Positions 1 to 11,363 of a stretch of DNA of 64,000 nucleotides are shown here, in pieces. The position numbers and the translations under genes are program-made. Source of the DNA: Vandiemenella viatica (taxonomy: Eukaryota; Arthropoda; Insecta; Orthoptera; Morabidae). Position 1 is the stretch's first letter; each line of letters opens with the position of its first letter. The stretch lies in NCBI GenBank assembly GCA_031002005.1, contig CM061920.1, positions 111,094,095 through 111,158,094 on the forward strand, given 5' to 3'. The notes beneath the pieces were generated by a model that was not told where the DNA came from, did not search any database, and saw nothing but the letters and a program-made list of their open reading frames with translations.

Positions 1-290
1 TTTTGGGTAAAAAAAACTGCCAATTTACTCTTTTTGAAGTACAAGTTACCAAACTCAATGTTAAATATAACATTTTTTAAGTTTCTGTAAAAGTGATTAT
101 TTTATCTGATGTAAACACTTTAGCAGTACCTTAAACATAATTTCAACTAGCAAATCACAAAGGCCTGATCTCACAATAAAAATAGTTAAAATAATACCTT
201 AAAACTTACTACAGTGGTAAGTTACCAGTTACCTTTGGTAAACTAGTAAAATAAATGTAAGAGCGAAGACTTTTCCGGCGTACGACTGCA

Positions 291-494
291 ATGAAGTCTT
301 CATGGTTGTACCTCCAGATTGTGTTGTGAAAACACGATATTTCGACCACTAGCTCCGCCATCTTCACAAATAGAGTATCTATGGATCTGCCGACCAGTGC
401 AGATGTCTCCACACCTGAAGAAGACAGCGGAGCTAGTCGTCAAAATATCGTGTTTTCACAACACAATCTGGTGGTACACCCATGAAGACTTCAT
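291..494. repeat. Palindromic Penelope-type terminal repeat
   Basis: Two inverted arms, about 291-365 and 418-494, share a nearly identical stretch of some 75 bp with a ~50-bp spacer. Each arm carries the pattern CTGAAGA...GTCGTCAAAATATCG (right arm on plus, left arm on minus), which resembles the ribozyme-like CTGA...GAAA ends of Penelope-like elements. No protein-coding part remains. Short reading frames across it are only the arms translated. The family assignment comes from motif resemblance and from other Penelope copies in this window. Confidence 0.5.
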
Positions 495-520
495 TGGAGT
501 AAAATATATGTTTAAATAAT

Positions 521-1833
521 TAATTTTTGCAATATAAATGTGCCAGACATGAGATTTTAAGAAATATGAAGTAATTGGAATTGAAGTTAATAGTATTTCA
601 TAGCTAGATATCTTTAAAATTTTATATACGTGCTTAGTGAAATTCTTTACAAAAGATCCGTTAACGATCCGCTAAAAATGTAACGGATACGGATACAGAT
701 CATTTTTCCCCCTCAGATATCCACGAATACGGATACGGATATCCGGCACATCACTAGTTGTGACACAACAGAAATAGTTTTTAGATTGAGCTAGGATATA
801 ATAATAATAGTTTTTATGAAAAAAAAAATATTTTGTTCTTTGAACATGGATGCAGTTGAATAACGACTCCTCATACAGAGAGAGAGAGAGAGAGAGACAA
901 AAGTTTACTTGGTGAAAAGAGAATACAGCATGGTTTGAACAATGTAGATTGGGTATACGAGTTTCTGCTACAAATATTAGTCATTGCTGAAAAAATATCT
1001 TGCATTTTTGGATACATGATCTCTCAAATGTAGTTCATTGAGGAGATAAACAAAAGAACGGCAAAAAAGTTTGAACCTGCTGAAAATAGAAAAGACTAGA
1101 TTGTTTATTTGAGTACAATAAAGATTACATGACGAACAAATAATCAGTTATACAACAAGGTGGAAGACAAATAGTTTACACATTTTGCACCTTCCAAATT
1201 AAATGCAAAAGAGAATGAAGGAAACTTCTGCCTACTGGTTCATTTTTATATGATAAATCTGCTTAAAAACATCAGAGGAAAAATAATAGGCAAAAAGTTG
1301 TAAATGCCGACTGATTAAACTGTTCATGAATAATGATATATGGTGCAATACCATCACAGATAATATTTTCCAACTTGCACAATATTAACAACCATAAAAA
1401 AACTTCCAATCACAAATACTTCAGTATGTCACTGTTGTAAACAATATTAACTTAGAAGGGGTAGAAAGCGATATCAGCAGAAAAATAACGGGTTTCAAAT
1501 AAATACACTGATTAGAAAGATAACTGACTGACAATAATAATTACAGCAAAGAAAGAAATTGCCAAATATTGAAGTATTTTCATGAAGGCGATAAAAAAAA
1601 GACCACAGACAAAAACGTTTGTAAGAGGAAGGCACTTTTCTTTGGAAAAGAATATTACTTTTGAAAAATGTTGAATTTTGGAATTATATCATAATTCTTC
1701 TTAACTTCAATTAATCGATTAAATGCTTATCTATTTACTGTTTCTAATGCACAAATTATAAATAACAAGTTTTTCTCCTTTTCCTTTTTAACATTACGCT
1801 ATATTTTCTCACAAACTAAAACCTTTATTTTAC
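521..1833. other. AT-rich noncoding stretch
   Basis: No reading frame with recognisable content. It contains a short hAT-like end (655-757, listed separately) and a (GA)n microsatellite near 877-897. The part next to 1834 is probably the 3' UTR or flank of the minus-strand zinc-finger exon. A TTTATT at 1824-1829 reads AATAAA on the minus strand just past the stop codon. Confidence 0.5.
655..757. mobile_element. Short hAT-like terminal fragment
   Basis: The stretch is built of CGGATA-type repeats and finishes with GGCACATCACTAG, whose complement begins CTAGTGATGTGCC. That is the usual look of hAT transposon ends (CAGTGATGTG...). No partner end and no 8-bp target duplication were identified, so this is a fragment by motif only. 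Confidence 0.3.
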
Positions 1834-2189
1834 CTAAATTGCTATTCTTGATGAAATGATAGTATTTTGATTTCCTGTCTTGTGAACTTGAGACCTGTGT
1901 GAAATGAGGCTACTTCTGTTACTGTATGAACGATGACAAATATTGCATACAAATGTCCGAAACTGACACTGACTATGAACATCATCTATATGTCTTTGTA
2001 GGGACCAACTTCGAGTGAACGACTTTTCACAAATGCTGCACTGAAATCGTGTACCACAAAGACTTAAGTCTATACCACTTGAATGAGAAGTCCTTCCTTC
2101 AACAGATATATCTGCTGAACACTTTTTGTACTCAAGCAAACCAATTCCATCCAATCCCTGCTGTGTCTCGAAACCAACAGACAGCATGG
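1834..2189 (-). CDS. Alternative 3' exon with two C2H2 zinc fingers (BTB-ZF type)
   Basis: A terminal coding exon encoding about 118 residues and ending in TAG at 1834-1836. Two C2H2 fingers are visible: finger 1 CxxC at CSIC and H-x4-H at HIDDVH, containing FTRSWSLQRH; finger 2 CNIC...HRSQVH. The exon start was taken from a good acceptor (T-rich tract, TTGCAG, AG at 2191-2190), not from an ATG. The first two exon bases (CC) complete a split codon and are followed by ATG. The paired-finger layout is that of the variable finger exons in insect BTB-zinc-finger transcription factors (Broad, Fruitless, Tramtrack group), which act in the nucleus as DNA-binding regulators. A closely similar exon lies at 24599-24861 with the same splice phase. 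AATAAA on the minus strand at 1829-1824 may be a polyadenylation signal. The exact gene is not resolved, and the BTB exon is not in the window. Confidence 0.75.
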
Positions 2190-2455
2190 CTGCAACCAAC
2201 AAAAAAATGATTTCCAAGCAGCCAATGACTTTTAAATCACATAAGAAACTGATTGATTTCCTAATTCTTTCAGAGCAATATTATTAAATTTAACTATCAA
2301 TATCAACTATCAGTTTACTGATGGCTGCAATCAAAATAAAAATTAAAAAAAAAAAAACAATTTCTAAGTAACCATAAGAAACTGACTGATTTCCTAATTC
2401 TTTCAGAGTAAAATTATTATTTTTAACTATTAATATCAACTATCAAAGTACCAGT
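2184..2455. repeat. Tandem duplication covering the splice acceptor
   Basis: Two units, about 2184-2318 and 2319-2455, share blocks such as ATGGCTGCAA and CATAAGAAACTGA followed by TTTCCTAATTC. The duplicated unit includes the 3' splice site of the zinc-finger exon. On the minus strand the second copy gives another T-rich tract ending in TTGCAG (AG at 2326-2325), 135 nt upstream of the working acceptor. Confidence 0.6.
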
Positions 2456-3605
2456 GCACAGGAAGACCAATGACTCATAGTAATTTAGGTTGTAACAAAT
2501 GTCCAGAAAATAACAAATCTCACAATCTAAAAAGCTACTAGCAGCCAATAAATTCTGGTATTTTAATTTTTTTAGAGATTATTTTCCAGTTAAGCACCAA
2601 ACACAAAACAATTAATTTTAAAATATATTGAAATAGGAGCAATAATTTTGAGTAAGTTATGTTAACAGTTTAATCTCAGGGTAAATAATACAATTAAAAA
2701 TCCCACTAAAAGAAACTTAAGGTAAGTCTTCTCGCATTTTTATTTATGCTTATCGCCATATTTTCTATGATTATACTCCTTCTTGATGTTTTTCTTTTAT
2801 ATTCTTCCTTTTGTATCATAACTAGGATACACGATCGGTTTTAATACGTGAAGGAGTAAATCTTAAGTTTACTCTTTATTCGACTCTTTCTTCATACTTC
2901 AAACAAATAATAAACTTATATGACTTAATTCCTTTTTTATTATCATGTCCTAATATCCTTAATTATACGAATGTTTACAAGTTCTTTCAGCAGCAACTTA
3001 AAGTTCAAAGCGAACACACACCAACGGTTTTTATCAAGCTTGTCCGATCTTATATCTACCTTCTCATTTTATAAACGTTACCCTAGCTACCAATTTCACA
3101 GAGTAATTATTTACTTTAGGTAGTCTGTTATACCACAGTCTCACTATGGCTTAATCACTCAAAAGTCAAATGGATCCCAGCAGAAGCTTTGTGACTACAG
3201 GTGCTTCAAACAATAATAGATTTTTTCAGTATTTTATCAATGTTCCTCCGCATAAATCTCCTTTATAAATCACTAAACAATGTGTAGTGAAATGACTAGT
3301 AACATTATTTCAATATTCCAAAATACGTGTTATATAAATAACATAGGACAGAGAAAATGACTCATCACTAGGTCTCGGATTTTTAGGTTCTAAAAATCTT
3401 AATTTTGGTGCCTAAAATAAGCTCTGTTCCAATTCAAAATAGGCTCTGTTCCATTACGACATAGGTTCTAAAAAGGTCAAAATAGGCAATCAAAATGGTT
3501 ATGTTCATAAAATAATGTAAATAAACATTCGTTAACTTATAATGTAATATAGAGAAGTGTAATTCAGCAGCACATTATTAAATTTAATTGATTTTAGCTG
3601 GCTGG
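2456..3605. other. Intron-like AT-rich stretch
   Basis: No coding content seen. Between about 3370 and 3500 the words ATAGG, AGGTTCTAAAAA and GCTCTGTTCCA recur, and ATAGGTCCTAACG follows on the far side of the LTR element near 11283. This suggests the LTR element landed inside an older repeat that I cannot name. Confidence 0.35.
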
Positions 3606-4285
3606 TGTAACAGCACTCAAACCTAGACTTTAAATTGAATTGTATTTTATGAAGCATTTGTAGCAAGCTAGAGGTTGAGTAAATATGTTCTTGTACATTT
3701 GTCTTGCAGTTTACTGTAAATGGACTTTGTTTTAAGAACAGAAAATATGTAAATACTATTTATGTTTTTAAGGACAGAACTATGCAAGAGAACTGCTTAA
3801 ATGTTTGTTATTCCAAGTATTAAGGTTAGTTACGATGATTAAAGGTCGATTTACTACAGTTTAAAAGGATTTATGTGGCTAATTTTGTGTTTAAGTATCT
3901 TTAATTTTCATTTCTGAGCATTTCGTAATTATTGCAATTGATTATGTATTGATTTAGATTGTTTTTAATTGTTTAAGTATTGTTAATTTTCGAGAAATAT
4001 CTGTCAGAAGCCTTTGTAATGTTCTACAACTTTCGATGAAACTTATATAAAGTGAGTGGCAGAGACAGTTAAACAGTTTTGAGCAGACAGTTTTACGTGT
4101 ACTGTGAGAGTATATGGCAGTAATGTCTTACAAAGCGGTATTGAATGTAATCGCTGGAGTTTGTGTTTACATGTGACCAGTATCTTTGAATTCCGAAGTC
4201 TTAAGAGAAATAAAAACAAGTTAAAATTTGTAACTGTATCGTGGACTAATTATTTCATATATAGTTAACCATGAGACACCTAATA
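3606..4285 (+). repeat. 5' LTR
   Basis: Starts TGTAACAGCACTCAAACC and matches the 3' copy throughout (for example the shared GAATTGTATTTTATGAAGCA). The end was placed before the primer-binding-like TAGCGCCCGGGCAGTGAC. The two LTRs differ by scattered substitutions and small indels, so the insertion is not recent. Confidence 0.85.
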
Positions 4286-4303
4286 TAGCGCCCGGGCAGT
4301 GAC
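4286..4303 (+). other. Primer-binding-site candidate
   Basis: TAGCGCCCGGGCAGTGAC directly follows the 5' LTR. It reads like a TGG-starting tRNA-complementary site with one G-to-A change at the second base. The tRNA was not identified. Confidence 0.5.
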
Positions 4304-4822
4304 AAGGAATTATTAGTCATCTGTGAGATAAGATGACAATTTTCTAAAAGATTCTGCAACGGATTTGTAATACGCAAATCAAATCTTCAGAGACCTAGAC
4401 TGGCCATGACGACGAGAAAACTGTGTTGAAGAGTTTATAAACGCAGCACACTTTAGAGAATTACAACGACCGGAATCGAAAGTGGTCTCCCGATGCCAAG
4501 AGGCAGAGCTTTTCGGCCGCAGAATACGAGCTTATTTCGACGTCAAAGCTGGTTGTTTGGAAGATCGACGTGTTTCGACAGTGTTGTGTATTGGGTGTGA
4601 AGATTGTGATTGAGTGTTTATAATCAGTGAAAAGAGTGGTGTTTAATGTAAGAAAAGTGCTAGGAGGAGAAATAAAAGGTCATAAAGTGTTAAAGTAGTA
4701 CAAAATTGATGCCAAACAGTAAGTACTGAATGTTAAGATACTTGTTTTTTTGCATGTTCGCTTGTGGTAACTTGGAGAAATTTCTCCTTAAGCCTGTTAA
4801 GTTTGTTAGTCACTAAGTCATA

Positions 4823-6640
4823 ATGGCTGAAGGTCAGAATTTACAAACATTTCTAGAATCTTTTGTAGCCAATTTTAACAGAAATTTTGATAGCAAGTTT
4901 TCAGAAATCAACTCTAAATTTTCTGAAATCAATGGTAAATTTGACAACAAATTTTCTGAAATCAATGGTAAATTTGACAACAAATTTTCTAAATTTCAAA
5001 ATTAATTGAATTTTGATCGAAATTTTTTAAACCTTGAAGGAAAATTTTCTAAATTTAAAAATGAGTTAAATCTTGATGCCAAATTTTCTGAATTTAGAAA
5101 GTGAGCTAAAGAATGATAATGACAGTAAATTTGCTGAAATCAATGGTAAATTTGACAATAAATTTTCTGAATTTAATGATAAGTTTTCTGAATTGCAACG
5201 AAATAATGATAAAAAAAAAATTCTCTTGATTGACTAAATGTTTTGATGTGAAAATTACAGAGCAATTTCTGGGTTTTAGCTCTCAATTCAAAGAGAATAT
5301 TAACAATTTAGATTCTGAATTGGGGAAAGTAGTAGTAAAATGTCAGGTGAAATTTAAAAGGTTACAAACATTTTCAAATAGAATAAGAATGAATGTGTAA
5401 ATTTGATTTATAAAGAGTTGAAGGAAGTCAGTGAAAATTGTGATAAGATGAAGGAGGAGTGTTAATTTTATTCGAAGCCAGTGATATTAAAGCTACTCAA
5501 AGGAGTTGAGACAGTAAATATCTGGGATGGGACAAAATGTTGACACATTGGTGTAGTATCAGTACAGCTTACCCATGGATTGGAAGCAACACAATGTAAT
5601 GTAAATCAGTTGGAGAAAAAGTCTGGTGGCCTACAGGTTCAATTGAGTGAAGGTAATCCAGTTGTCAGTGCTGATGTTAAGGAACAGTTTGAATTAAATG
5701 ATGATAGTGGAAGGCTGACGCGCCCTAAAGCCCCTCCCCCCCTCGATAGTGGAAGGTTTACACCCTGTAGAATTTATCGATAATTTTGAGAGATCTGACT
5801 ATTTTAATGTGTTACCGGAGAGTAAGGAAATTGCGCATGTGTGTAAACATCTAAAGTCTTATGCTAGGTCATGGGGCAACACGCAAGTTAGGGAACTGAA
5901 TGATTATAAGCTGTTCAAAGAAAAATTTCTGAAATAATTTTGGTCAACAAGTAGGCAGATTCAGGAGAAGAGAGAGCTGATAAATGGTAGGCCCTACAGA
6001 CCGGATAACGAGACTCAGCATGATTTTTTTCATAAATGTTGGATCAGGTATATATGGGGAAGAAGAATTCATTGATTTGATAGGAGCTAGGTTACCTAAT
6101 CCTCGTCATCATCATCCTCAACAGTTTCCAGCCTCTGGCTGGGTCTGCTTCATGCGCAAGCCTCTCCATTTTCTTCTTTCATCCTACCACCTTTCTGTCA
6201 CCACTTTGTTCCAGTCCTCTCCTCTCATTCGTACACACTCCTCCACTCCTTTCAGCCACCCATCTCTTGGTCTTCCTTTGGGTCATTTACCATAGATCTT
6301 CATGGATTTTTCTTGGGATTCTCTGAGCCTCAATTCTCTTTACATGTCCATACCATCTGAATCTGCTCCTCACTAACCTATCAAATAAGAAATTTAATAG
6401 CTACTTTGGAGGTAATCAATGTGGACAGGGTTTCAGAATTATTGAGATGCTTGGATGCCCAGGAATCATTCAATGATCAATTTTACCACCACCACCATAG
6501 GAGGGTAAGTAGGAGTTCTCCTAGAAAGGGTAATATGTCAAGGGATGGTAGATCCAGGGGAAGAGGTCTTGACAATTATGCAATGAGAAATGATAATGGG
6601 GGAGTGAGAGAACAGAACCCATAGTCTGAAAAGTAAAAGC
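4823..6640 (+). pseudogene. Gypsy gag-like region, broken
   Basis: The first frame (4823-5005) starts MAEGQNLQTFLES and carries a repeated FSEINGKFDNK heptad-like pattern that continues, shifted and interrupted by stops, to about 5215, suggesting a coiled coil. Further gag-like pieces lie at 5580-5783, 5749-5937 and 6406-6624. The last contains HHHHRRVSRSS, a basic arginine/serine-rich tail. No CCHC knuckle is visible. A minus-strand non-LTR fragment interrupts it at about 6096-6392. Assignment as gag rests on position upstream of the protease and on composition, not on a recognised domain. Confidence 0.55.
6096..6392 (-). mobile_element. Nested non-LTR retrotransposon 3' fragment
   Basis: On the minus strand this reads FRWYGHVKRIE...RIPRKI and further decayed text, the usual C-terminal tail of many arthropod endonuclease/reverse-transcriptase elements (W[FY]GHVxRM...RIPxK). 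It ends in a GAT-rich tail (GATGATGATGAC), as a 3' end would. It sits within the gag region of the LTR element and so came later. Confidence 0.55.
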
Positions 6641-6704
6641 AGTGTGGGTAAAAGGGGGGGGGGGGTAGACAAACTAAAGACCGCCACCGTCTGGCATCGC
6701 AGCG

Positions 6705-6941
6705 GTGGACAAGAAATTGGGTCCAGGTACCAACTATTATAAAGTTAATACCATTTTTATGAATAATCCAAGGGAAGATTTTTTGGAAGAGGTGGAGGAT
6801 AAGGAAGAGGTATTAGATAAAGTTCCTATGGTACAGATTAATGCTTTTAATAGACAAATAGATGCTCTTATTGACACTAGATCAGACATTTCTTGCCTTT
6901 CTTGTTTAACAAAAGTACGTGAATTAAGCAGGAAATGTTGA
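6705..6941 (+). pseudogene. Gypsy aspartic protease remnant
   Basis: Contains VQINAFNRQIDALIDTRSDIS, matching the retropepsin entry strand and active-site loop. The expected D-[ST]-G has become D-T-R (glycine lost), so the enzyme would not work. The frame stops soon after. The family enzyme cleaves the Gag-Pol polyprotein. Confidence 0.65.
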
Positions 6942-7031
6942 TGGAAGGGAGTATTGGGGCTGCATTTTTTTTAGAGAGCATGGAGTCCCTACAATAATTC
7001 CCTGGTTGTTGTTATAAAACCAGACAATTCT

Positions 7032-8060
7032 ATGCGACTAGTGCTGGATGCACACACCTTAAACAAACATTTACTAACAGAACGGGATCATCCTCCACCT
7101 ATCAGTAAGCTGTTACACAGATTTAAAGGTAAAAGATATATCTCTTTTATCGATTTGACTGCGTCCTATTGGCAAGTGCCGCTTTCAGAAGAATCATGGG
7201 AGTACATTGCCTTTCTATTTGATGGCCGTTGTTATAATTTTAGAGTTTTACCATTTGGTTTAAATATTTCAGTGGCTACATTTATTCATTCTTTGGATAG
7301 TGTATTAGGAAAGGAACTGCTTGAACAAGTAGAGATATATGTAGACAATATTCTTATAATGTCAGAGACACTTGAACATTGGGTGCTACGTCGGAAAGTT
7401 TTAGAAGCACTGAGAAAGGGTGGTATGACTGTTAAGTTAAAGAAATGTACATTTTTACAAAGGGAGGTTGAATTTTTGGGCCATTGTATTATACTACAGG
7501 GGATTTTGCCTAGTAATGGTAAAATAAATGCCATTAATAATTTCCCCCAACCCAGAGATAGGAAACAACTACAGAGTTTCTTTGGATTGTGTGAATATTA
7601 TAGGAAGTTTATTCAGAAGCAAGTTTTAAATAGCCCGCTTTAAGAGATTTGGAAAAACAAAAGGTCAAGTGGGTGTGGTCCCCAGAATGTGAAAGAGATT
7701 TTCAGAAAATCAAAGATGAATTATGTCCAGCAAATATCCTTTATTATCCAGAATGGGATCTAGATTTTTGCCTTGCCACGGATAGCTCAGATTACGGTCT
7801 AGAATTACATGTCTTCCAGGAGGTAGAAAGCAATGGAAAACTGGATTTGAGGACTATCGCTTTTTCCAGTAGGAAACTGCAACCAGCTGAGACTAGATAC
7901 ACGATGACTGCAAGGGAGGCCTTAGCTATTGTGTGGGGTTTAACCTAGTTTAGGTACTTACTATTAGGCAGAAAAATTATTGTATATACTGATGATAAGA
8001 GTCTTTCATTTTTGTTAAAGTGTAAATTAGTCCACAGTCAGTTAACCCATTAGGCATTTG
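7032..8060 (+). pseudogene. Gypsy reverse transcriptase and RNase H, broken
   Basis: 7032-7643 covers the RT palm: RLVLDAHTLNK, the FIDLTASYWQVPL metal-binding motif, LPFGLNISVATF, and YVDN where the family has YVDD (second catalytic Asp changed to Asn). Then come FLGHCI and the connection FFGLCEYYRKFI. A stop at 7641-7643 is followed by the RNase H region (7649-7948) with the ATDSSDYGL motif and RYTMTAREALAIVWGL. An in-frame TAG follows at about 7946, with IVYTDDKSLSFLL beyond it. Order and motifs are Ty3/Gypsy. Mutated YVDD and several stops mark it as non-functional. Confidence 0.85.
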
Positions 8061-8062
8061 TT

Positions 8063-9396
8063 TTGCAGGAAAACAATTTAGAGATTTGGTATAGTCCTGC
8101 TAGTCAAAATAAAGTTGCAGATGCTTTATCAAGTCTACTGTTAGGTCTAGATTCCAAAAAGAGATGCCTAGGACCACAGACTGAAGCTAGAATGGCTTAT
8201 CTCAAAGGAGTATCATATGAGACTGAAGTTAAGTATTCCTTGAGACAAATTAATGATGAACAGGACAAAGATGTAGCTATAGCAGAAGTAAAAACATATC
8301 TTGATAATCCAGAATGTAAAGATAAGCTTCAAAAAATATGTTGCACGGAGGAGTATTATTTAGAAGGACCAGTGAAGATGATGATAATTGGAAGGTATGG
8401 CTACCAGAAAGTTTGGTTGAAAAGATTGTTTTGTACCATCATTATAGTTATGGACATTATGGGCCATCCAAGTGTTAAGGGAGGATATCTATTTCAATAA
8501 TATGAGGAGAAAAATCTCCAAGCTATTAAAGTCTTGTCAAGTGTGCAAGTGGGAAAAATGAAAAATATCATTCCTAGTGGGGTATTAGAATTGGTTTCTC
8601 CTGATGTGTTTTGCCCCTTACTCATGTCTCGGGGAGTGGTGACCCAGATTTTAGTTTTATTTGAAGTTTTTTCTAAGTTCGTTAAACTTTACCCAATAAA
8701 CAAATCCACTGCAAAAATTTTGATTAGGAAAGTAATTGATGAGTAGTCAGACGGTAGGTAAACCAAGGAGGGTACTCTCCGACAATACCCCGCAATTTAC
8801 GAGTAAAGTTTGGATAGGAAAACTCAAACAGAAAGGATTAGAAGTTGTACATACTTCAGCTTATCATCCCGGGAAATTCCGTAGAGCGTCTAATAAGGGA
8901 AAACGGACGTTGGTTTAGGATGTACTGTACAGACCAGCACAGTAAGTGGGCTTATGAAGTAGAAAAATTTGAAAATGTAATTAATTCCATACCTAGTGAT
9001 ACAACTGATATACCACCCATTGAACTGATGTTTAATAAACTGCCTGACAGATTAATACAAGAATGTGTTAGTTTTCCAAATAGAAAGAGTTTCAGCTATG
9101 AAGAGAAGGTAGCTTTATCTCATAAAAATTTAAGGGTGAAGACTATAAGGAGAAAAAAGAAACATGATGAACGTCAAAAGTGTACAGAATATAAAATTGG
9201 GGTCTTAGTGTTAGTTGAAGTCCATAGTAAGTCATCAGTTTTACGACAAGAGACTCATAAGTTTAACCATTTGTTCGAAGGTCCTTTCAAGTTAGTCTCT
9301 ATACTACGGAATTACTTGTATGAGCTAATAGACCCTGAGAGTGGTAAATGTAAGGGTGTATATGACGTTAAAGCTCTAAAACCCTACTATGAATAA
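8063..9396 (+). pseudogene. Gypsy integrase region, broken
   Basis: 8063-8500 holds the end of RNase H (KVADALSSL) and an HHYSYGHYG zinc-binding segment. 8534-8746 and 8736-8918 cover the catalytic core, with SPDVFCPL and LSDNTPQFTSKVW carrying the first two acidic residues. The third acidic region after TSAYHPG has been altered. 8845-9396 holds the C-terminal part with FEGPFKLVSIL and YDVKALKPYYE, the usual end of Gypsy integrases. The pieces are in different frames. Confidence 0.8.
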
Positions 9397-10011
9397 GAGA
9401 TCACTTATGAGAGGGATCACTACCTGTAAATACCTGATTTTGTAAATAAGATTGTGTCAATGAGATGTATATAGATAGTTTGTTTGTGTACTCCAGTTAA
9501 AATGGTAGATATAATGGTACAGAATGTTTAAGATGTAATAATTCGAATTTATAAAGCAATATGAAACAGTTCTGTCTAGTGACTTTTGGTGTTTTCATGG
9601 TGTTGGGGTTGGCTGGATAGTGGTGACAAATGATCAGCTGTCAAATGTAAACAGACTGTTGTCATTAACAAACAGACAGCATGTGTGTAGCTTCTAGTGA
9701 ATGAATGACTTGTAGCTTAGGCTTAAGCTGATGGAATTTAAAGTTTGTTTTGTAAAACAAAAACTAAGAAAATAATTGGATCTGTAAATATACAATTATT
9801 TATTGTGATCGGAATAAGTGTTATGAGCTATGTACAGATGTTGTATGGAATGAAGGCTTGTATATCTGGATTGTATAATTGTAAACGTTATTATGGTCAA
9901 CTAATTGTGATCTGTTTATGTTGACCTTGTGTGTACATACGACCTGTTTAACTTCATGAAGAATTCAATCAATTTTAACTATTTAAAATCAAGTGAATCC
10001 TGGGGATGGAA
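9397..10011 (+). other. 3' untranslated part of the LTR element
   Basis: Between the integrase stop and the 3' LTR. No envelope-like or other coding frame was seen. It ends in the purine-rich CTGGGGATGGAA next to the LTR, the expected plus-strand primer. Confidence 0.6.
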
Positions 10012-10712
10012 TGTAAGAGCCCTCAAACCCAGACTTTAAACTGAATTGTATTTTATGAAGCATTTGTAGCAAGGTAGAGGTTGAGTGAATATGATCTTGT
10101 ATGTTTGTCTTGCATTTTACTGTAAACCGGTGTAAATGGACTTAATTTAATGAAAAGAAAATACGTAAATACTATTTGATATGTTTAAGAACAGAACTAT
10201 GCAAGAGAACTGCTTAAATGTTTGTAATTCCAAGTATTAAGGTGAGCTACGATGTTTAAAGGATGATTTACTACAGTTTAAAACGATTTATGTGGCTTAT
10301 TATGTGTTTAAGTATCTTTTAATTTTCATGTCTGAGAATTTTGTAATTATTTTACATGATTATGTATTGATTTAGATTTTTTTTAAAGTTTTTAATTGTT
10401 TAAGTATTGTTAAAGTTCAAGAAATATCTGTCAGAAGCCTTTGTAATGTTCTAGGACTTTCGACGAAACTTATAGAAAGCGAGTGGTAGAGACAGTTGAA
10501 ACAGTTTTGAGCAAATAGTTTTACGTGTACTGTGAGAGTGTATGGCAGTACTGTCTTAGCAAGCAGTATTGAATGTAATCGCTGGAGTTTGTGTTTATAT
10601 GTGACCAGTATCTTTGAAGTCCGAAGTCTCAAGAGAAATAAAAACAAGTTAAAATTTGTAACTGTATCGTGGACTAATTATTTAATATAAAGTTAACCAC
10701 GAGACACTACTA
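10012..10712 (+). repeat. 3' LTR
   Basis: Starts TGTAAGAGCCCTCAAACC, collinear with the 5' LTR, and ends GAGACACTACTA. Slightly longer than the 5' copy because of small insertions (for example near 10130 and 10380). Confidence 0.85.
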
Positions 10713-11363
10713 CTGGGATTATCTTAAATCAATAAAACTCTTAATGTGCATTTGTCACGTATTTCCTACTGATGGAAAAATAAATTTGGAATACAAAGCT
10801 GTTGGTTATTTACTTACTGATGAAAAATTAATATATATATCTCTGGTGCCCAGAAGCGAAGTTCAGGTTTGTGATATTGTGGAAGGATGCCTGTCCTATT
10901 TTTCATTCAGTACTTAATAAACCAACATTTACACTCATTACATTATTGAAGTTTTGATAATATTATAGTAAAAACTGTTAAACACATTGTTTCTGTTTAC
11001 TCACCTGTTTTTTGCAGACACTGCAATTTATAAGGTTTCCTTCTGTTGAGAAATTGGGAAACTAGTTAGCCCACTGCCTAATTAAAGACGATTTGGAGAT
11101 CGGTATCTTCATAATACTGGAGCTTTACAAGAACACCTCTCTATACGACTAATAGCAAACAGGGACCGAGTGACAATGACATTTGTTTGAATTGAAAATT
11201 AATGCTTGACAAAACATCTGTATTTTTTTTTTCCTGAGTTAAAAATGGTTTTGAAAGAAAATTAAGTAAAATTGGCAAAAATAGGTCCTAACGAAAATTT
11301 AGGCATTTGTAGCCACTATAAAATTACAAATAATGGCCATAAATGTCCATATATATATATATA
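10713..11363. other. Intergenic or intronic flank
   Basis: No coding content recognised. AT-rich, with an older-repeat motif near 11270-11300 that echoes the sequence left of the LTR element. A (TA)n run at 11350-11363 borders the Tc1-like element. Confidence 0.4.

Larger units (their letters stand above)
3606..10712 (+). mobile_element. Decayed Ty3/Gypsy LTR retrotransposon
   Basis: A 7.1-kb element with two LTRs (3606-4285 and 10012-10712), a primer-binding-site-like sequence right after the 5' LTR, a gag-like region, then protease, reverse transcriptase, RNase H and integrase in Gypsy order, and a purine-rich tract (TGGGGATGGAA) just before the 3' LTR. No envelope frame was found between integrase and the 3' LTR. 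CTGG occurs immediately before (3602-3605) and after (10713-10716) the element and is a candidate 4-bp target duplication. Pol is split by stops and frameshifts, and key catalytic residues have changed, so this copy is dead. A fragment of a non-LTR element is nested in the gag region. Confidence 0.9.

Noticed and set aside
3606..4285. Independent gene promoter
   Set aside because: The sequence is repeated at 10012-10712 in the same orientation and is an LTR.
5984..6295. 103-codon plus-strand frame in the gag region
   Set aside because: Most of it is the antisense of the nested non-LTR fragment at 6096-6392; not a gene.
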